Shown in pieces: positions 19,971-28,362 of a stretch of 64,000 nucleotides of DNA (position 1 is the first letter of the stretch; each line of letters starts with the position of its first letter). The notes under the pieces were generated by a model, which had not been told where the DNA came from, searched no databases, and saw only the letters and a program-made list of their open reading frames with translations. Made by a program: the position numbers and the translations under genes. This DNA comes from FEN-299 sp963717945. GTDB taxonomy: Bacteria > Acidobacteriota > Vicinamibacteria > Vicinamibacterales > Fen-181. The stretch covers positions 1,364,001 to 1,428,000 of the forward strand of contig CAVQXT010000007.1 of the NCBI GenBank assembly GCA_963717945.1, written 5' to 3'.

Positions 19971-20221
19971 GGTTGGGGGTCTCCCTCTCCGAAGCTGGCC
20001 CCGACGCCTTTGGTTGCAGGCCGTCGGCCCGACATTCCGGGTCCCGGGCGCTCCCTGACAATTCTGCACGAACTCGCCAGGATCGTAATCCTCCCGGGTC
20101 TGTTTTTGACCTCTCTAGCGCCTGGAAAGCCGCTATCTCGTTGATGATCAGACGGTACAGGTCTTGCGAAACGATGGCTCGGAGTGCCGTACCGACGGCT
20201 GTCAGGCACAGGAGACCAACC

Positions 20222-23200
20222 TTGTTGAGGCCGATTTTCAGAGTCGCGTGGCTGTCCGGAGTGGTCATCCTCGCCGCAACGGCGGTATTTGGCCAGTCGG
20301 CGAGCGTCGTCAACCCGACGACCGTCCAGTTCGACCCCTCCGCCGACCATTCCGCGGTGACCTCCACGGGCCTGCCCGTCGTCGTTCGATACGACCTGCA
20401 GATCTATCCGGCCGGCGCTTCGGTGCCCACCACGACCGTGAACCTCGGAAAGCCGGCGATCGGGTCGGATGGCACCATCCAGGTGGTGTTCTCGACGCTG
20501 ATGACGTCCTGGCCGCTGCCCGACGGCAACTACGACGCACGCGTCGTGGCGATCGGCCAGACCGGGGTCGGCCAGAGCGACGTCTCGAACACTTTCACAT
20601 TCCAGGGCGGGTTGCCCGCGCCGTGCACCTACGCGCTTTCGGCGACGTCGTGGGCGGTGGGAGCGGCAGGCGGCACGGCTGCTGTTGTCGTGACGGCGAG
20701 CGCCTCCGGCTGCGGCTGGACGGCGTTGGGCACGTCGACGTGGGCTTCGGTCGGTCCGGCCAGCGGGACGGGCTCCGGAACCGTCACGATCACAGTGGCA
20801 CCCAATACCGGATCGGCCCGGACGACGGTGCTGACGATTGCGGGGCAGACGTATACGGTGACCCAGGCCGCGGTGGGCTGCACCTACGCGCTGGCCTCCT
20901 CGTCGTGGGGCGCGGCGGCCATCGGAGGCAGCGGTAGCGTGGGCGTGACGGCGAGCGCCCCGAGCTGCAGCTGGACGGCGGCGAGCGACTCGACGTGGTT
21001 GACGGTGAGCCCGGCCAGCGGCAGCGGATCCGGCACGGTGTCGATGACGGCGGCTGCCAACCCCGGCGCGGCGCGAACCGCGACGCTGACCATTGCCGGC
21101 CAGGCGTTTACCGTCACCCAGGCCGCGCTGTCGTGCACCTACGCCGTGTCGGCGACGACGCTCTCGGTGGGTGCGGCGGGCGGGACCGGCACGGCGACCG
21201 TATCGACGAATGGAACCACCTGCGCCTGGTCCGCGCTGGGCACTACGACCTGGGCGACAGTCAGCCCGGCGGGCGGAACGGGGTCGGGAAGCGTGACGGT
21301 TAACGTGACGCCCAACACGGGGGCAGCACGGAGCACTGTCCTGACAATCGCGGGCCAGGCCTACACGGTGAGCCAGGCCTCCGTTGGCTGCAGTTACGCG
21401 CTGTCGGCGAATACGCTGGCGGCTGCCGCGACGGGCGCGACAGGCGGCGTGACGATCACCTCGAACCTGACGACGTGCGGCTGGACGGCGTCGAGCAATG
21501 CTGCCTGGGCGACGGTCAGCCCGGCGGGCGGAACGGGGTCGGGTAGCGTGACGGTGACGGTGGCGGCGAATACGGGCGCGGCGCGCACGGCGACGCTGAC
21601 AATCGCCGGGCAGACTTACACCGTGAGCCAGGCCTCCGTTGGCTGCAGTTACGCGCTGTCGGCGAATACGCTGGCGGCTGCCGCGACGGGCGCGACAGGC
21701 GGCGTGACGATCACCTCGAACCTGACGACGTGCGGCTGGACGGCGTCGAGCAATGCTGCCTGGGCGACGGTCAGCCCGGCGGGCGGAACGGGGTCGGGAA
21801 GCGTGACGGTGACGGCGGCGGCGAATACGGGCGCGGCGCGCACGGCGACACTGACGATCGCCGGGCAGACTTACACCGTGAGCCAGGCCTCCGTTGGCTG
21901 CAGTTACGCGCTGTCGGCGAATACGCTGGCGGCTGCCGCGACGGGCGCGACAGGCGGCGTGACGATCACCTCGAACCTGACGACGTGCGGCTGGACGGCG
22001 TCGAGCAATGCTGCCTGGGCGACGGTCAGCCCGGCGGGCGGAACGGGGTCGGGAAACGTGACGGTGACGGCGGCGGCGAATACGGGCGCGGCGCGCACGG
22101 CGACGCTGACGATCGCCGGGCAGACTTACACCGTGAGCCAGGCCTCCGTTGGCTGCAGTTACGCGCTGTCGGCGAATACGCTGGCGGCCGCCGCGACGGG
22201 CGCGACAGGCGGCGTGACGATCACCTCGAACCTGACGACGTGCGGCTGGACGGCGTCGAGCAATGCTGCCTGGGCGACGGTCAGCCCGGCGGGCGGAACG
22301 GGGTCGGGAAGCGTGACGGTGACGGTGGCGGCGAATACGGGCGCGGCGCGCACGGCGACGCTGACGATCGCCGGGCAGACTTACACCGTGAGCCAGGCCT
22401 CCGTTGGCTGCAGTTACGCGCTGTCGGCGAATACGCTGGCGGCTGCCGCGACGGGCGCGACAGGCGGCGTGACGATCACCTCGAACCTCACGACGTGCGG
22501 CTGGACGGCGTCGAGCAATGCTGCCTGGGCGACGGTCAGCCCGGCGGGCGGAACGGGGTCGGGAAGCGTGACGGTGACGGTGGCGGCGAATACGGGCGCG
22601 GCGCGCACGGCGACGCTGACGATCGCCGGGCAGACTTACACCGTGAGCCAGGCCTCCGTTGGCTGCAGTTACGCGCTGTCGGCGAATACGCTGGCGGCTG
22701 CCGCGACGGGCGCGACAGGCGGCGTGACGATCACCTCGAACCTCACGACGTGCGGCTGGACGGCGTCGAGCAATGCTCCCTGGGCGACGGTCAGCCCGGC
22801 GGGCGGAACGGGGTCGGGAAGCGTGACGGTGACGGTGGCGGCGAATACGGGCGCGGCGCGCACGGCGACGCTGACAATCGCGGGCCAGGCCTACACCATC
22901 AGTCAGGCCGGAGCGGCTTGCACCTATGCCGTGTCGCTCAACAACTCCTCCGCGGCGGTCATGACCACAACCGCGACCACCGTCACGGTAACGTGCAATC
23001 TGGCGAACTGTCCGTGGACCGCGTCGAGCGACGCTGCCTGGGCGACGGTGAGCCCCGCCAGTGCCACCGGGTCCGGCACCGTGACGGTGACGATGGCCAC
23101 CAACACGGGCGGCGCGCGAACGGCGACGTTGACGATTGCGGGCCAGAGGCTCACCGTGGCCCAGACCGCAGCGTCCTGCTCCTTCGCCCTCTCCGCACCG

Positions 23201-23986
23201 ACCCTGACGGTCGCGGCGGCAGGCGGGGCGGGGTCGGTAACGGTCAGCGCGAATCTCTCGACCTGCGGCTGGACCGCGACCAGCGGCGCTGGCTGGGTGA
23301 CAGTCAGTCCGGTGAGCGGCACGGGCACCGGCGCGGTGACGGTCACCGCGGCGGCCAACACGGGCGCCGCGAGGGTGGCGATCGTGTCGGTCGGCGGTCA
23401 GACCTATACCGTGAGCCAGGCCGGCACCTCCTGCACGTATGCGATCTCGCCTACCCTGTTGTCGGCGGCGCCGGCTGGCGCGACCGGCACGGTCACCATC
23501 TCGACCGGCGATTCCGCCTGCGGTTGGACGGCGGCGAGCAACTCTGCTTGGGCGACGGTGAGCCCGGCGACCGGAACGGGTTCGGGCACCGTCACGGTGA
23601 CCGTCGCGGCGAACAGCGGGGCCGCACGCACCGCGACGCTGACGATCGGCGGCCGGACCTACACCATCAGCCAGGGTGCGGGCTCGTGCACGTTCGGCGT
23701 GACGCCTCGCTTCTTCACCGCCGCCTCCGGGGGCCAGACCGCGACGGTCTCGGTGACGGCGAGCGCGGCGACCTGCTCCTGGTCGGACGCGGCCTCGGTC
23801 GACTGGATCACCACGAGCGCCGCGACCGGCAAGGGCAACGGGACGTTCAGGTTCACGGTGGCGCGCAACCGGACGGGCGACACGCGAACGGGGACGATCA
23901 ATGCCGCCGGGAAGGTCATCACGGTGACGCAGCGCTCGGTGGCCGCGCCGAGCAAGCCGAGCGGCCTCAAAGTGCACAGGAGGTAA
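20222..23986 (+). CDS. Exported BACON-repeat protein with 13 tandem domains
   Basis: 1,254 residues. The start is a TTG: AGGAG lies 7 nt upstream and the product then opens with a clean signal peptide (LLRPIFRVAWLSGVVILAA...FGQ). The frame extends further upstream but without a ribosome site. Residues ~26-134 form an Ig/fibronectin-like lead domain. From 20624 there are 13 tandem BACON-type domains of 85 residues (one of 86), each starting C-x-(Y/F)-A and carrying G-W-T, a central W, 'SPAGGTGSG' and a closing 'TLTIAGQ.YTV.QA'. BACON domains are beta sandwiches that in known proteins bind carbohydrate or mucin or act as spacers. Two Cys per repeat could form a disulfide. The short basic tail (KPSGLKVHRR) shows no anchor. 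Likely a secreted or surface adhesin; the ligand is unknown. Confidence 0.88.
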   Translation: MLRPIFRVAWLSGVVILAATAVFGQSASVVNPTTVQFDPSADHSAVTSTGLPVVVRYDLQIYPAGASVPTTTVNLGKPAIGSDGTIQVVFSTLMTSWPLPDGNYDARVVAIGQTGVGQSDVSNTFTFQGGLPAPCTYALSATSWAVGAAGGTAAVVVTASASGCGWTALGTSTWASVGPASGTGSGTVTITVAPNTGSARTTVLTIAGQTYTVTQAAVGCTYALASSSWGAAAIGGSGSVGVTASAPSCSWTAASDSTWLTVSPASGSGSGTVSMTAAANPGAARTATLTIAGQAFTVTQAALSCTYAVSATTLSVGAAGGTGTATVSTNGTTCAWSALGTTTWATVSPAGGTGSGSVTVNVTPNTGAARSTVLTIAGQAYTVSQASVGCSYALSANTLAAAATGATGGVTITSNLTTCGWTASSNAAWATVSPAGGTGSGSVTVTVAANTGAARTATLTIAGQTYTVSQASVGCSYALSANTLAAAATGATGGVTITSNLTTCGWTASSNAAWATVSPAGGTGSGSVTVTAAANTGAARTATLTIAGQTYTVSQASVGCSYALSANTLAAAATGATGGVTITSNLTTCGWTASSNAAWATVSPAGGTGSGNVTVTAAANTGAARTATLTIAGQTYTVSQASVGCSYALSANTLAAAATGATGGVTITSNLTTCGWTASSNAAWATVSPAGGTGSGSVTVTVAANTGAARTATLTIAGQTYTVSQASVGCSYALSANTLAAAATGATGGVTITSNLTTCGWTASSNAAWATVSPAGGTGSGSVTVTVAANTGAARTATLTIAGQTYTVSQASVGCSYALSANTLAAAATGATGGVTITSNLTTCGWTASSNAPWATVSPAGGTGSGSVTVTVAANTGAARTATLTIAGQAYTISQAGAACTYAVSLNNSSAAVMTTTATTVTVTCNLANCPWTASSDAAWATVSPASATGSGTVTVTMATNTGGARTATLTIAGQRLTVAQTAASCSFALSAPTLTVAAAGGAGSVTVSANLSTCGWTATSGAGWVTVSPVSGTGTGAVTVTAAANTGAARVAIVSVGGQTYTVSQAGTSCTYAISPTLLSAAPAGATGTVTISTGDSACGWTAASNSAWATVSPATGTGSGTVTVTVAANSGAARTATLTIGGRTYTISQGAGSCTFGVTPRFFTAASGGQTATVSVTASAATCSWSDAASVDWITTSAATGKGNGTFRFTVARNRTGDTRTGTINAAGKVITVTQRSVAAPSKPSGLKVHRR
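21389..22918 (+). repeat. Six near-identical 255-bp tandem repeats in the BACON gene
   Basis: Repeat units begin at 21389, 21644, 21899, 22154, 22409 and 22664, exactly 255 bp apart, each starting TGC AGT TAC GCG. They differ at only a handful of bases (for example Val/Ala in the 'VTVAANTG' stretch, one Ser to Asn, one Ala to Pro). The flanking repeats (units 1-3 and 10-13 of the gene) are clearly diverged. Recent tandem amplification or continual gene conversion is the natural explanation, and unit number may vary between strains. Confidence 0.95.
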
Positions 23987-23991
23987 GCCGC

Positions 23992-24009
23992 GGGCGGCAT
24001 TTGCCGCCC
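23992..24009. terminator. Hairpin between convergent genes
   Basis: GGGCGGCA-TT-TGCCGCCC, a perfect 8-bp stem, lies 6 nt after the BACON gene stop and 10 nt from the stop of the opposing dehydrogenase gene. No T-run follows, so a bidirectional or factor-assisted terminator is more likely than a classic one. Confidence 0.5.
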
Positions 24010-24019
24010 CGGATCCGCG

Positions 24020-26866
24020 CTACGAGTCCCGGGAGGCCCATTCGAGCAGGTAGAGGTGGGAGCGGTACGTTCGTCCGGTCGAACGGCCGAGCCCGATCTC
24101 GCACGTCCGGCTGCTCGAGTAGTACCCGTCCACCATCGTCAGCGCCGACACCTCTTTGGCCTCGCGGCCCGTCGCGCTGGCCGTCAGTTCCGGCACGAGC
24201 CAGCCCCGATCGCCTGCAAACCCGCAGCAGCCTGCGTCGTCCGGGACCACGACGTCGTCGGCGCAGGCGCGTGCAATCTGCGCGAGGTCCTCTCCAAGCC
24301 CCATCTTCACCACCGAGCACACGGGGTGGAGCACGACCCGCCGCTGGCGTCTGTGGATGGTCAGGTCCGGCAGCAGCGTGCGCGCCGCGAACTCGACGCT
24401 GTCCACCAGTGTCAGGCCGTCGAACCTCTGCAGGTTGTCGGTGTCGAGCGCATGGCGGCAGGTGCGAAGTCCGTAGGTGCACGGACTCGTGTCGATCACG
24501 ATGGGAAGCCGTCCCCCGTCCGACCACCGCCAGAGACTCTCGACGGTCCGGTTCACGGCGAGCCGGTGCGCGTCCACATATCCCTTGGAGGAGAAGGGCA
24601 CGCCGCAGCAGTGGCCCTCGACCCGGTCCGGGATCCACAGCCGACGGCCCGCACGTTCGGACAGCATCACGAGCGTATCCATGAGCGGGCGGTCGCGCGG
24701 CTCGCCTGGCAGTCGTCCCATGGTCCTCGAGACACAAGACGGGAAGTAGACCGCCTGGGCCCCCTCGCGCCTCGTGGCCGGCCGTCGCCGCCTGGCGGCC
24801 GCGGGCATCGGCGGAATCCACTGCAGCGTGCGCTGCCGCACGATCGCCGACGCCACGCGCGTCAGCCCCGCCAGCGCGCGACTTCCGACCAACGCTTCGG
24901 CCAGGCCTCCAACCGTGAGTGCCGCACGCACCGCCCATTCCACGATTCCGAAGCGCCGCGCCATGGCGCAGGCCACCCGACGGCCGACGGGACGATGGCG
25001 GTCCGCCCGCAGCCGTTTGGTGAGCAGCCCGGTGTCGATGCCGACCGGGCACGACACCGCGCAGAGCCCGTCAGCCGCGCACGTCTCCACCGCGTCGTAC
25101 ACGAAGTCGTCGGCGATCGCCGAGAGCGTCGCCTTCCTTCCGCCCGCCTCCCTCAGGCGCTCCATCTCACGCCGGACGACGATGCGCTGCCGGGGCGTCG
25201 TGGTCAGATCGCGGCTCGGGCAGCGATGCTCGCAGTAGCCGCACTCGATGCACTTGTCCACCTCCTCCTCGACCGCCGGCAACTTCTTGAGGTGGGCCAG
25301 GTGCGCCCGCGGATCGCTGTCGATGACGACGCCCGGGTTCAGGACCCCGTCGGGGTCGGCCAGCGCCTTCAACCGGCGCATGATGGCGTACGCCTCGCCG
25401 CCCCACTCGGCCTCGACAAACGGGGCCATGTTCCGCCCGGTTCCATGCTCGGCCTTCAGCGCGCCGTCGTAGCGCCCCACGACGAGGTCGACCAGATCGT
25501 CCATCAGGCGGGCGTAACGGGCCACCTCCGCCTCGATGTTGAACGACTGGGTGATGACGAAATGGAGGTTGCCGTCCCTGGCGTGGCCGAAAATGATCGC
25601 ATCGTCGTACCCATGACGCGCGAACAGCGCGCGAAGATCGACGACGGCCTCGGCCAGACGATCGACGGGGAAGGCCACGTCCTCGATGAGAACCGTTGTG
25701 CCGCGGCGCCGGGCGGCGCCGACCGACGGGAACATCCCCTGGCGGACCTTCCACAAGGCCGCCTGCTCTTCCGGCCTATGAGTGAAGCCGGCGGGCTCGA
25801 GCAGGCGGACCTCGCCGAGCGCGGCCCGGGCCGCGGCTTCGAGCGACGGCCGGAAGCCCTCCTCGGCGGCCTGGAACTCGGCCAGCAGGCCGGCGGCCTC
25901 CTCGGGAAGGCGGGCCAGCGAGGCCGGGATGCCGGGCTGGGCCTGGACCGACCTGAGCGCGGCGCGGTCCATGACCTCCAGCGCCGCGGCGCCGCCGTCA
26001 CGGAGCGGCACGATCGCGGCGCAGGCGTCGCGAATGGTCGGAAACAGAAGCAGCCCCGCATATTTGACCGGCAACTCCGGCACCGTCCTCAGGACCGCGC
26101 TGGCGATGTACGCGAGCGTGCCCTCGGACCCGACCAGCAGGTGCGAGAAGATGTCGACCGGGCGGGAGTAATCGACCAGGGCGTTGAGCGAGTAGCCGGT
26201 CGTGTTCTTCGTCAGGTACTTGCGCCTGATGCGGGCCTGGAGGTCGGGGTGCGCGGCGACCTCGCTCCTCAGCCGCAGCAGGCCGGCGCACAGCGCCGGC
26301 TCGGCCCGCTGGAACTCGTCGTCCGCCGCCGGGCTGGCGGTGTCGATGACGGTGCCGGACGGCAGGACGAACACCAGCGAGTCGAGCGTGTGGTAGGCGT
26401 TCATCGCGACGCCGCAGCACATGCCGCTCGAGTTGTTGGCGAGGATGCCGCCGATCATGCACGCTTCGAGCGAGGCGGGGTCGGGCCCGATCTTCGCCCC
26501 GAACGTCCGGAGCCGCGCGTTGACGGCCGCGCCGACGACGCCCGGTTCGACGCGGACGCGGCGGCCGGCGTCGAGCACGTCGGCCTGCCGCCAGTGACGG
26601 GAGAGGTCCGCCAGCACGCCGTCGGTCACCGCCTGGCCCGACAGGCTGGTGCCGGCCGCGCGGAACGTGAGGGGCACGCGCTCGCGGCGGCAGACGGCGA
26701 ACAGGCGCCGGATCTGTTCGATCGACTGCGGCCTGACCACCGCCAGCGGCTGGAGCCGGTACAGGCTCGCGTCGCAGGCGTAGGCCGCCAGGTCGATCGG
26801 GCGGGCGAGCACGTGCTCGTCGCCCACGACTTCGCGCAGCCGCCGAAGCAGGTCGGGGGAGGCCAT
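24020..26866 (-). CDS. FAD/4Fe-4S dehydrogenase (D-lactate dehydrogenase/GlcD-GlcF fusion type)
   Basis: 948 residues joining a GlcD-like flavoprotein to a GlcF-like iron-sulfur domain. The PCMH FAD site shows 'FRAAGTSLSGQAV' (about 68-80) and 'GGILANNSSGMCCG'. The FAD-oxidase C-terminal domain contains 'FGHARDGNLHF' and 'KAEHGTGRNMAPFVE'. Two 4Fe-4S motifs follow: CIECGYCEHRCP (about 538) and CAADGLCAVSCP (about 594). Two CCG domains (CCGVPFSSKG, CCGFAGDRG) close the protein. Full-length proteins of this build oxidise D-lactate or related 2-hydroxy acids and pass electrons to the quinone pool. The exact substrate is not readable. Monocistronic, converging on the BACON gene. Confidence 0.9.
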   Translation of the reverse strand: MASPDLLRRLREVVGDEHVLARPIDLAAYACDASLYRLQPLAVVRPQSIEQIRRLFAVCRRERVPLTFRAAGTSLSGQAVTDGVLADLSRHWRQADVLDAGRRVRVEPGVVGAAVNARLRTFGAKIGPDPASLEACMIGGILANNSSGMCCGVAMNAYHTLDSLVFVLPSGTVIDTASPAADDEFQRAEPALCAGLLRLRSEVAAHPDLQARIRRKYLTKNTTGYSLNALVDYSRPVDIFSHLLVGSEGTLAYIASAVLRTVPELPVKYAGLLLFPTIRDACAAIVPLRDGGAAALEVMDRAALRSVQAQPGIPASLARLPEEAAGLLAEFQAAEEGFRPSLEAAARAALGEVRLLEPAGFTHRPEEQAALWKVRQGMFPSVGAARRRGTTVLIEDVAFPVDRLAEAVVDLRALFARHGYDDAIIFGHARDGNLHFVITQSFNIEAEVARYARLMDDLVDLVVGRYDGALKAEHGTGRNMAPFVEAEWGGEAYAIMRRLKALADPDGVLNPGVVIDSDPRAHLAHLKKLPAVEEEVDKCIECGYCEHRCPSRDLTTTPRQRIVVRREMERLREAGGRKATLSAIADDFVYDAVETCAADGLCAVSCPVGIDTGLLTKRLRADRHRPVGRRVACAMARRFGIVEWAVRAALTVGGLAEALVGSRALAGLTRVASAIVRQRTLQWIPPMPAAARRRRPATRREGAQAVYFPSCVSRTMGRLPGEPRDRPLMDTLVMLSERAGRRLWIPDRVEGHCCGVPFSSKGYVDAHRLAVNRTVESLWRWSDGGRLPIVIDTSPCTYGLRTCRHALDTDNLQRFDGLTLVDSVEFAARTLLPDLTIHRRQRRVVLHPVCSVVKMGLGEDLAQIARACADDVVVPDDAGCCGFAGDRGWLVPELTASATGREAKEVSALTMVDGYYSSSRTCEIGLGRSTGRTYRSHLYLLEWASRDS

Positions 26867-26942
26867 CTGGCGGCCAGTATAACCCCCGGTTGGGTTGGTG
26901 ATATGATGCGCGCCTTACTCGGCACTGAGCGAGGAGATGACG

Positions 26943-27494
26943 ATGCGGAAGACGCTGCTGGGGCTTGCGTGCGTGTGTGCGTTCTCACTGCCTGTCGTGG
27001 CGGCCACGCTGGCCGGCGTCACGCTGCCCGACACCGTGACGGTCGGCAACCAGACGCTGGTGCTCAACGGCATGGGCCTGCGGACCAAGCTGTTCATCAA
27101 GGTCTACGTCGGCGGGCTGTACCTGGAGAAGAAGTCCGGCGACGCCGGCGCCATCGTCAAGTCCGACGCCGCCAAGCGCGTCGTCCTGCATTTCATCTAC
27201 GGCGAAGTCAGCCGCGACCAGCTGGTCGAGGCCTTCACCGACGGGTTCAAGGGGAACGCGCCGAGCGCCACGCAGGCGCAGGTGGACCAGTTCGTCGGCG
27301 CGCTCGAGGCGATGAAGAAGGGGGAGCAGCTGGTGGTGACCTACGTCCCGGGCGCCGGCACCACGCTGTCGCTCCGCGGAAAGGACAAGCTGACGATCGC
27401 CGGGCTGCCGTTCGCGCAGGCGGTTTTCTCGGTCTGGCTCGGGCCGAAGCCGCCCACTTCCGATCTCAAGAAGGGGATGCTGGGCGGCAAGTAG
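26943..27494 (+). CDS. Exported chalcone-isomerase-fold protein
   Basis: 183 residues: a signal peptide (MRKTLLGLACVCAFSLPVVA) then a chalcone_3-type domain with 'GMGLRTKLFIKVYVGGLYLE' and 'AKRVVLHFIYGEVSRDQLVE'. Bacterial members are periplasmic and the family includes fatty-acid-binding proteins; the flavonoid enzyme activity should not be assumed. I prefer the second ATG (26943), which has GAGGAG 6 nt upstream, over the one at 26937 that abuts it. A -10-like TATGAT lies at 26902-26907. Its last ten codons (SDLKKGMLGG) recur in a diverged copy 0.8 kb downstream (28296-28325), and a 28-bp direct repeat begins 2 nt after its stop. Confidence 0.85.
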   Translation: MRKTLLGLACVCAFSLPVVAATLAGVTLPDTVTVGNQTLVLNGMGLRTKLFIKVYVGGLYLEKKSGDAGAIVKSDAAKRVVLHFIYGEVSRDQLVEAFTDGFKGNAPSATQAQVDQFVGALEAMKKGEQLVVTYVPGAGTTLSLRGKDKLTIAGLPFAQAVFSVWLGPKPPTSDLKKGMLGGK

Positions 27495-27496
27495 AA

Positions 27497-27524
27497 CCCG
27501 CCCGGCTACCGGCGCACCAGCATC
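27497..27524. repeat. 28-bp direct repeat, left copy (island boundary)
   Basis: Begins CCCGCCCGGCTACCGGCGCA and is identical over 28 bp to 28978-29005. This left copy is non-coding, just after the chalcone-isomerase stop codon. The right copy encodes the last residues of the POT transporter (minus strand). The two copies flank about 1.45 kb that holds the toxin-antitoxin genes. Confidence 0.9.
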
Positions 27525-27557
27525 TGCTCAGCGACCAACAGCCGGTCGGTTGACGAG

Positions 27558-27576
27558 CATACGCCATTGGCGTATG
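27558..27576. promoter_or_regulatory. 19-bp perfect palindrome, probable antitoxin operator
   Basis: CATACGCCATTGGCGTATG: two perfect 9-bp arms around a single central T. It covers the expected start of the toxin gene (its last three bases are an ATG). Antitoxins with an Xre-type helix-turn-helix, like the one encoded at 27898, normally bind such palindromes to repress their own operon. Confidence 0.7.
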
Positions 27577-27901
27577 GTACTTCAGGCGCTTCGTCGAAAC
27601 GCCGGTCTTCACGGCGGCTATCACTCGCCTGATCGACGACGAGGCGTACCGTCGTCTCCAAATTGCCTTGATGCTCAGGCCGGCGCAGGGCGCGGTGATT
27701 TCCGGCTCGGGCGGGCTTCGCAAGGTCCGCTGGGCCGGGCGTGGGGTCGGCAAGCGCGGCGGGCTCCGAATCATCTACTACTGGTCGCCAACCGAGGCAG
27801 CACTCTACATGCTGTACGCCTACCTGAAGAACGAACAAGGCGACCTGACGGCAGCGCAGACGCTGGTCCTCGGGCGGTTGGTTCGGGAGGAATTCAAGTG
27901 A
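27574..27901 (+). CDS. RelE/HigB-like toxin (start unclear)
   Basis: The toxin-like sequence runs 27578-27901: 'YFRRFVETPVFTAAITRLID', then DDEAYRRLQIALM, 'SGSGGLRKVRWAGRG', 'KRGGLRIIYYW' and an end at EEFK. This is the RelE/HigB-type mRNA-interferase fold (RelE/ParE superfamily), with the usual 'G.G.RKvR' and 'R.IYY' strands. A problem exists at the start. This frame has a TGA at 27551 and no ATG, GTG or TTG until 27668, which would remove the first ~30 residues. The ATG at 27574 fits only if one base (G27577) is skipped. Either a 1-nt surplus, an unusual start (ATT at 27566) or a truncated product must be assumed. The stop overlaps the antitoxin start (GTGA). Confidence 0.7.
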
Positions 27902-28209
27902 AGGACCGGGCGTTTCAGGAACTGCTCTCGAGCGTTCGCCAGGCGGGCCGGATTCGGCGCGGGACGCTTCGGCCATCTCGCACCACCGTGTTCGAACCCG
28001 CTGACGTCAAGGCGGTGCGTGCGAAGCTCCGGGTCTCGCAGAGCGAGTTCGCGCTCATGATCGGGGTGAGCGTCGCGACGCTTCGTAATTGGGAGCAGGG
28101 CCGCCGAACCCCGGACGGACCGGCCCTGGCGCTGCTGCGAGTTGCGGCAAAGAACCCGAAGGCGGTGGCAGCGGCACTTCACGGCAGAGGCAGGAACCGG
28201 GCGGCCTGA
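27898..28209 (+). CDS. HigA-like antitoxin with Xre-type HTH
   Basis: 103 residues from a GTG that overlaps the toxin stop; GGGAGG lies 8 nt upstream. The C-terminal half is a classic helix-turn-helix ('SQSEFALMIGVSVATLRNWE', followed by QGRRTPDGPA), as in HigA/NadS-type antitoxins. The N-terminal helix (FQELLSSVRQAGRIRRG) probably contacts the toxin. Toxin-before-antitoxin order is the HigBA arrangement. It should neutralise the toxin by binding and repress the operon at the palindrome 27558-27576. Confidence 0.85.
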   Translation: MKDRAFQELLSSVRQAGRIRRGTLRPSRTTVFEPADVKAVRAKLRVSQSEFALMIGVSVATLRNWEQGRRTPDGPALALLRVAAKNPKAVAAALHGRGRNRAA

Positions 28210-28295
28210 CACACAGTTGTGCCAGGTAGCTGTCCGTAACATCGGGCGGCGGCTGGTGAGCGCCGGTGAGTGAACCGAACACGCCGCCGCCCGCC

Positions 28296-28325
28296 TCCGA
28301 CCTGAAGAAGGGGATGCTGGGCGGT
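28296..28325 (+). pseudogene. Diverged relic of a chalcone-isomerase gene 3' end
   Basis: Ten codons spell SDLKKGMLGG, the same as the C-terminus of the protein at 26943-27494, and similarity extends some 20 nt upstream over a Pro-rich stretch. Synonymous differences show it is not a fresh copy. After it the similarity stops (TGTTCAG instead of the lysine and stop). Confidence 0.6.
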
Positions 28326-28362
28326 GTTCAGAAAGTAGTGCCGGGGCTATGCGATCCGCTCG

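Noticed and set aside
21389..22918. Regular 255-bp repeats considered as a CRISPR-like array
   Set aside because: The unit is coding, in frame (85 codons), with no spacers and no cas genes.
19685..23977. A 1,430-codon open frame on the minus strand opposite the BACON gene
   Set aside because: Arg/Gly-rich shadow of a repetitive GC-rich gene; the plus strand has the signal peptide, ribosome site and domain pattern.
26943..27494. Flavonoid (chalcone) isomerase activity
   Set aside because: Bacterial chalcone_3 proteins share the fold only; the signal peptide and context give no support for flavonoid chemistry.
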